Below, one piece after another: positions 6,465 to 9,248 of a DNA stretch of 9,248 bases. The notes under the pieces were generated by a model that was not told the DNA's origin, made no database searches, and saw only the letters and a list, made by a program, of their open reading frames with translations. Position 1 is the stretch's first letter. Each line of letters opens with the position of its first letter. A program made the translations under genes and the position numbers. The stretch covers positions 1-9,248 of the forward strand of contig DCGJ01000091.1 in NCBI GenBank assembly GCA_002315495.1. The letters are read 5' to 3'. Origin of the DNA: Lachnoclostridium sp. UBA1781 (lineage in GTDB: Bacteria > Bacillota > Clostridia > Lachnospirales > Lachnospiraceae).

Positions 6465-8504
6465 ATGAATCCAAATGCTGCCCAGCTTGAGGCAATCACA
6501 CACAAGGACGGACCGGCGCTGATTCTCGCGGGACCGGGCTCCGGAAAAACAACCGTCATCACACATCGCGTACGCCATCTGATTGAACAGTGCGGCGTCC
6601 ACCCGGAAGAGATTCTGGTAATCACCTTCACAAAAGCCGCTGCGCTCGAGATGAAGGAGCGCTTCGATCATCTCACGGGCAAGTCCTATGGCGCTGTCAA
6701 TTTCGGCACCTTCCACGCATGCTTTTTCACCATCCTCCGCTACGCCTACAACTACAGTGCGGACAATATCTTGAGAGAATACGAGGGCATCAAAATGCTC
6801 GGTCAGATTCTGAGCGAGATGGGATCCAGTCTGTCAGAGGAGCCGGAACTCATCAATGCCATTAAACAGGAATTCATGCTCTACAAGGGAAACTATTCTT
6901 TTCTTCCTCCGGACGAACGCGAGGAATATCTTCCGCAAAGCTGTGACCGCAAGACGTTCTTTACCGCATTTCGCCGATATGATGAGGCTCTTAGAAGATA
7001 CGGCAAGGTCGATTTTGAGGACATGCTCTACCTCACGTATGAACTGCTCAACGAGCGTGCTGACATTCTTCAGTTTTGGCAGAATCGTTACCGCTATATT
7101 CTGATTGATGAATTCCAGGATATCAATCTGCTTCAGTATAAGATCATACGCCTATTGGCTGAGCCACAGAATAATCTGTTCATGGTCGGTGACGAGGACC
7201 AGTCCATTTACGGTTTTCGCGGTTCCCGCCCGGAGCTGATGCTGCGCCTCCCGTCGGATTATCCGAACCTTCGTCGAATACTTCTCAATATCAATTATCG
7301 CTGTTCCGCTGCCATTCTCTCCGCCTCCAACAATTTAATTCGTGTAAATGCATCCCGCTACGAAAAGGAAACGACCGCATTTTCACCGGAAGGTCCAAGC
7401 CCGGAATTCATCGAATTCGAGACGGTGGAGGAGGAATGCACCGAAGTCGTAAGGCAGGTGCGGGAGCTTCTGTCCGGCGGAACGCCGCCGAAGGAAATCG
7501 CGGTGTTGTACCGAACAAATCTCCAGCCGCGGAGGCTTACCGAGCATTTGCAAAAGGGAGAAGTGAAATATAACATTCACGGCACTCTTCCGTGCTTATA
7601 TGATAATGTGTATCTAAAACCAATGCTGGCTTATCTTCAAATCGCGACGCAGAAACCAAGTCGCGATGCCGTTCTACTCGTGTCGAATAAGCCAACGAGA
7701 TATCTGACACGCCAGGCATTTTCCGAGCCTTTTGTCGACTTTGAGAAGGTAAAAGCCTTCTATCGGGCGGAGAAAAAGGATTACGTATGCGATAAAATCG
7801 AACGGTTAGAATACGATTTACGAATGCTTGCTCGGATGAATGCCCAGGCCGCGGTGCATTATATCCGCAATGTCATCGGTTATGACGGATATTTGCGGGA
7901 AACGCTGACCGACCCCGAGGCGGTGTTTGAGCTTTTGGATGAGATGCAGGAGGATGCAAAGCCGTTTCGCAATATTACGGATTTTCTGGAATACATTCAT
8001 AACCTTCAGGAACAATATAAAGAAAAGGAAGCCGAGCGTAAGAAATCCGGAGTTCGCGACCTGGAGCAGGAAGAGCAGGGAATCTCCCTGATGACCTTCC
8101 ATGGTGCAAAGGGATTGGAATATCGTCATGTCTTTTTGATTGATTGCAATGAAACTTTGATTCCACACAAAAAGGCGCTTCTCCCCGAGAATATTGAGGA
8201 GGAACGCCGTCTCATGTATGTTGCCATGACCCGTGCAAAGACCGGACTGCATCTCTTCCACGTCAAGAAGCGATTTGGACGAAGTCTTACTCCGTCGCGT
8301 TTCATTGGGGAGATTAAACTGCCCGCGCCTTCCATAAAGAAAGGCAGTCACATTCTTCATAAGACCTTCGGAGAAGGCATTGTTATGTCCTTTGCCGGTG
8401 ACGCACTGACCATCAAATTCAAGCGTCATCCGCTGCCAAAGACGTTGTCCTTCCGGCACTGCGTGCAGGGGCAGCTGATTGAAGTTTTGACACCCTCCAG
8501 TTAG
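6465..8504 (+). CDS. UvrD/PcrA/Rep-family DNA helicase (superfamily 1A)
   Basis: A 679-residue ATP-driven 3'-5' DNA helicase expected to act in repair or replication restart. All core motifs are present in order: Q motif NAAQLEAI (4-11), Walker A AGPGSGKTT (about 22-30), Ia ITFTKAAALEM (about 53-63), Walker B IDEFQD (214-219), III VGDEDQSIYGFRGS (241-254), IV NINYRCS (about 276), V TFHGAKGLE (about 544-552) and VI EEERRLMYVAMTRAK (578-592). The C-terminus has HKTFGEGIV and LTIKF (about 632-652), like the Tudor-like end of PcrA that contacts RNA polymerase. At 679 residues it is shorter than typical PcrA (about 720-740), so it may be PcrA or a second UvrD paralogue. The start is the ATG at 6465, 6 bases after AAAGGGG; an in-frame ATG at 6444 would lie upstream of that site. 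No terminator with a T-run follows. Confidence 0.93.
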   Translation: MNPNAAQLEAITHKDGPALILAGPGSGKTTVITHRVRHLIEQCGVHPEEILVITFTKAAALEMKERFDHLTGKSYGAVNFGTFHACFFTILRYAYNYSADNILREYEGIKMLGQILSEMGSSLSEEPELINAIKQEFMLYKGNYSFLPPDEREEYLPQSCDRKTFFTAFRRYDEALRRYGKVDFEDMLYLTYELLNERADILQFWQNRYRYILIDEFQDINLLQYKIIRLLAEPQNNLFMVGDEDQSIYGFRGSRPELMLRLPSDYPNLRRILLNINYRCSAAILSASNNLIRVNASRYEKETTAFSPEGPSPEFIEFETVEEECTEVVRQVRELLSGGTPPKEIAVLYRTNLQPRRLTEHLQKGEVKYNIHGTLPCLYDNVYLKPMLAYLQIATQKPSRDAVLLVSNKPTRYLTRQAFSEPFVDFEKVKAFYRAEKKDYVCDKIERLEYDLRMLARMNAQAAVHYIRNVIGYDGYLRETLTDPEAVFELLDEMQEDAKPFRNITDFLEYIHNLQEQYKEKEAERKKSGVRDLEQEEQGISLMTFHGAKGLEYRHVFLIDCNETLIPHKKALLPENIEEERRLMYVAMTRAKTGLHLFHVKKRFGRSLTPSRFIGEIKLPAPSIKKGSHILHKTFGEGIVMSFAGDALTIKFKRHPLPKTLSFRHCVQGQLIEVLTPSS

Positions 8505-8505
8505 C

Positions 8506-8661
8506 GCGGCGGCGCATATCTACCCACAAGACAGCTTATCATTCTGTGGTTCAGGCACGCTCTCGCTGCCCTCGCCACGCAGCGGTACTAAATTCGCGCT
8601 ACACGCTCATTAAGTACCGGCGGGCTCAGAGCACCTGAACTCACATGAACGGCAGGCCGCC
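8506..8661. repeat. Compound palindromic element, branched cruciform
   Basis: Nested inverted repeats form a branched fold. GGCGGC (8508-8513) matches GCCGCC (8656-8661) as outer ends. TGTG plus GTTCAGG (8545-8555) pairs with CCTGAAC plus CACA (8634-8645, one bulged T). GCTCT (8559-8563) pairs with AGAGC (8628-8632). Two hairpins lie inside: CGCTGC/GCAGCG (8564-8569/8579-8584) and CGGTACT/AGTACCG (8583-8589/8613-8619), which share two bases. A further hairpin CCACA/TGTGG (8524-8528/8545-8549) competes with the main stem. It starts two bases after the helicase stop but has no T-tail. It looks like a dispersed REP-like or small-RNA-type element; copies elsewhere cannot be checked here. Confidence 0.65.
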
Positions 8662-8790
8662 TTGTCTAAAGTGGAAGACGCCGCAGAATATAGATGCCGC
8701 AAGCATCAAGTGGGTTGCAACTGAATGTCACAGAAATTCTCTGGTCGGCTTCCGGTTTCCTAAATTATGTTGATGACCTAAAATTACCAT

Positions 8791-8802
8791 GCAGATATCT
8801 GC
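8791..8802. repeat. Perfect 12-bp palindrome GCAGATATCTGC
   Basis: GCAGATATCTGC is fully self-complementary and ends 4 bases before the first array unit. A related string CAGATATCCGC occurs at 8921-8931, inside the second unit. It may be a protein site linked to the array or a chance match. Confidence 0.5.
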
Positions 8803-8806
8803 GGAT

Positions 8807-8841
8807 CAGGCAGAATAATAAGAAACTTCAATTCTCGCCTA
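8807..8841 (+). repeat. Array unit 1
   Basis: The left half-site is CAGGCA (two mismatches to TAGGCG) and the right is an exact CGCCTA. AGGC-AGAAT (8808-8816) pairs with ATTCT-C-GCCT (8831-8840) apart from one bulged base, so it can form a 9-bp stem. It follows the GCAGATATCTGC palindrome by 4 bases. Confidence 0.65.
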
Positions 8842-8899
8842 CTTTTTCCACTTGTGCCAAACCCGGACGTTCATTTTTTCATAAAATCTCATCCCAAAA

Positions 8900-8934
8900 T
8901 AAGCGGATAAATAGATTTCTCAGATATCCGCCTA
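8900..8934 (+). repeat. Array unit 2
   Basis: The left half-site is TAAGCG (one mismatch) and the right is an exact CGCCTA. Uninterrupted pairing runs over GCGGATA (8903-8909) and TATCCGC (8925-8931), the longest perfect stem in the array. Confidence 0.7.
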
Positions 8935-8994
8935 TTCAGGGCGCTATATGCACTGGAAGAAATTTCCTTTTGGACTTAATTTCATAGTGAATCA

Positions 8995-9029
8995 TAGGCG
9001 AATATAAGTGAATCTTCAAATCTCGCCGA
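8995..9029 (+). repeat. Array unit 3
   Basis: The left half-site is an exact TAGGCG and the right is CGCCGA (one mismatch). GGCGA/TCGCC forms a short stem. A second inverted repeat overlaps it: AGTGAA (9007-9012) with TTCACT (9047-9052) and CTCG (9022-9025) with CGAG (9034-9037). Confidence 0.7.
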
Positions 9030-9088
9030 TTATCGAGAAATTTTCCTTCACTCAACTCCCCCAAAATCGCAAAAACGAGCACAAACAG

Positions 9089-9123
9089 TAGGCGGAATTA
9101 TAGAAACATCAAGAATCCGCTGA
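9089..9123 (+). repeat. Array unit 4
   Basis: The left half-site is an exact TAGGCG and the right is CGCTGA (two mismatches). GCGGA (9092-9096) pairs with TCCGC (9116-9120). The interior GAAACATCAAGAATC resembles that of unit 1 with a one-base shift. Confidence 0.65.
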
Positions 9124-9171
9124 AAATCACCTGCAACAAGTTTGAAAAACGAGAACCAAAAACATGTAAAA

Positions 9172-9206
9172 TAGGCGAAAAGTGTATGATTCCCGTTTTC
9201 CGCCTA
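9172..9206 (+). repeat. Array unit 5
   Basis: Both half-sites are exact (TAGGCG and CGCCTA). Pairing continues into AAAA/TTTT past one bulged C, giving a 10-bp stem with a loop of about 14 bases. The following flank repeats features of the flank after unit 1 (CGCCTACTT, then CATTTTTTC). Confidence 0.75.
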
Positions 9207-9248
9207 CTTGCCTCAGTGCAAGCCTCTGGTGAATACATTTTTTCGCCC

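Larger units (their letters stand above)
8807..9206 (+). repeat. Array of five degenerate 35-bp inverted-end repeats
   Basis: Five units of the form TAGGCG-N23-CGCCTA start at 8807, 8900, 8995, 9089 and 9172. The interval between the two hexamers is exactly 23 bases in every unit. Of the ten half-sites, six are exact, two have one mismatch and two have two. Start-to-start distances are 93, 95, 94 and 83 bp. The interiors are related too: the last 14 bases of units 1 and 3 match at 12 positions. Segments between units are 58, 60, 59 and 48 bp and mostly different. The repeats are far too divergent for a CRISPR array. A site array for a DNA-binding or recombination protein, an array of small hairpin RNAs, or a decaying tandem repeat all remain possible. 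Confidence 0.75.
8505..9248. other. 744-bp gene-free tail with structured repeats
   Basis: No open reading frame here has a ribosome binding site or a recognisable protein; the longest plus-strand frame (8694-8987) has neither. The stretch divides into a GC-rich palindromic element (about 8506-8661), a transition without clear features (about 8668-8790), a short palindrome (8791-8802) and an AT-rich array of degenerate 35-bp repeats (8807-9206) whose flanking motifs reach the window edge. No tRNA, rRNA or consensus promoter is seen. Confidence 0.8.

Overview
The window looks like core chromosome from a low-to-moderate GC Gram-positive bacterium, most likely a clostridium of the Lachnospiraceae type. 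This is inferred from a class A RNase P RNA, a fused TGS/uridine-kinase-like nucleoside kinase, rpoD translationally coupled to trmK, purine-rich GGAGG-type ribosome binding sites and consensus TTGACA/TATAAT promoters. The genus cannot be named from sequence alone.

Left half (minus strand, read from 4702 down to 6): a strong promoter drives a small two-CBS-domain protein (4155-4556). It is followed without a visible terminator by the housekeeping sigma factor rpoD (2870-4090, TTG start), the tRNA m1A22 methyltransferase trmK (2170-2868, one base after the rpoD stop) and a TGS-domain nucleoside kinase (455-2110). RNase P RNA (rnpB, about 60-410) comes next with its own consensus promoter just after the kinase stop. 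A long hairpin at 6-46 closes this end and may stop transcription from both directions. The unit joins transcription initiation, tRNA modification, tRNA 5' processing and nucleotide salvage.

Right half (plus strand): a divergent consensus promoter (4793-4821) drives glutamyl-tRNA synthetase gltX (4852-6324), which ends in a textbook intrinsic terminator (6340-6376). A UvrD/PcrA-family helicase (6465-8504) follows, with a leader hairpin just before its ribosome binding site. The 294-bp region between the CBS and gltX start codons holds both promoters and repeated GAAAATGCACA boxes around the CBS promoter.

Right end (8505-9248): 744 bp with no credible gene but considerable structure. First comes a GC-rich compound palindrome (about 8506-8661) that can fold as a branched cruciform. 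After about 150 bp lies an AT-rich array of five degenerate 35-bp units, each TAGGCG-N23-CGCCTA, with starts 93, 95, 94 and 83 bp apart. Parts of the intervening segments also recur, and the last motif ends four bases from the window edge, so the array may continue. It does not match a feature class I can name and is the most interesting element here.
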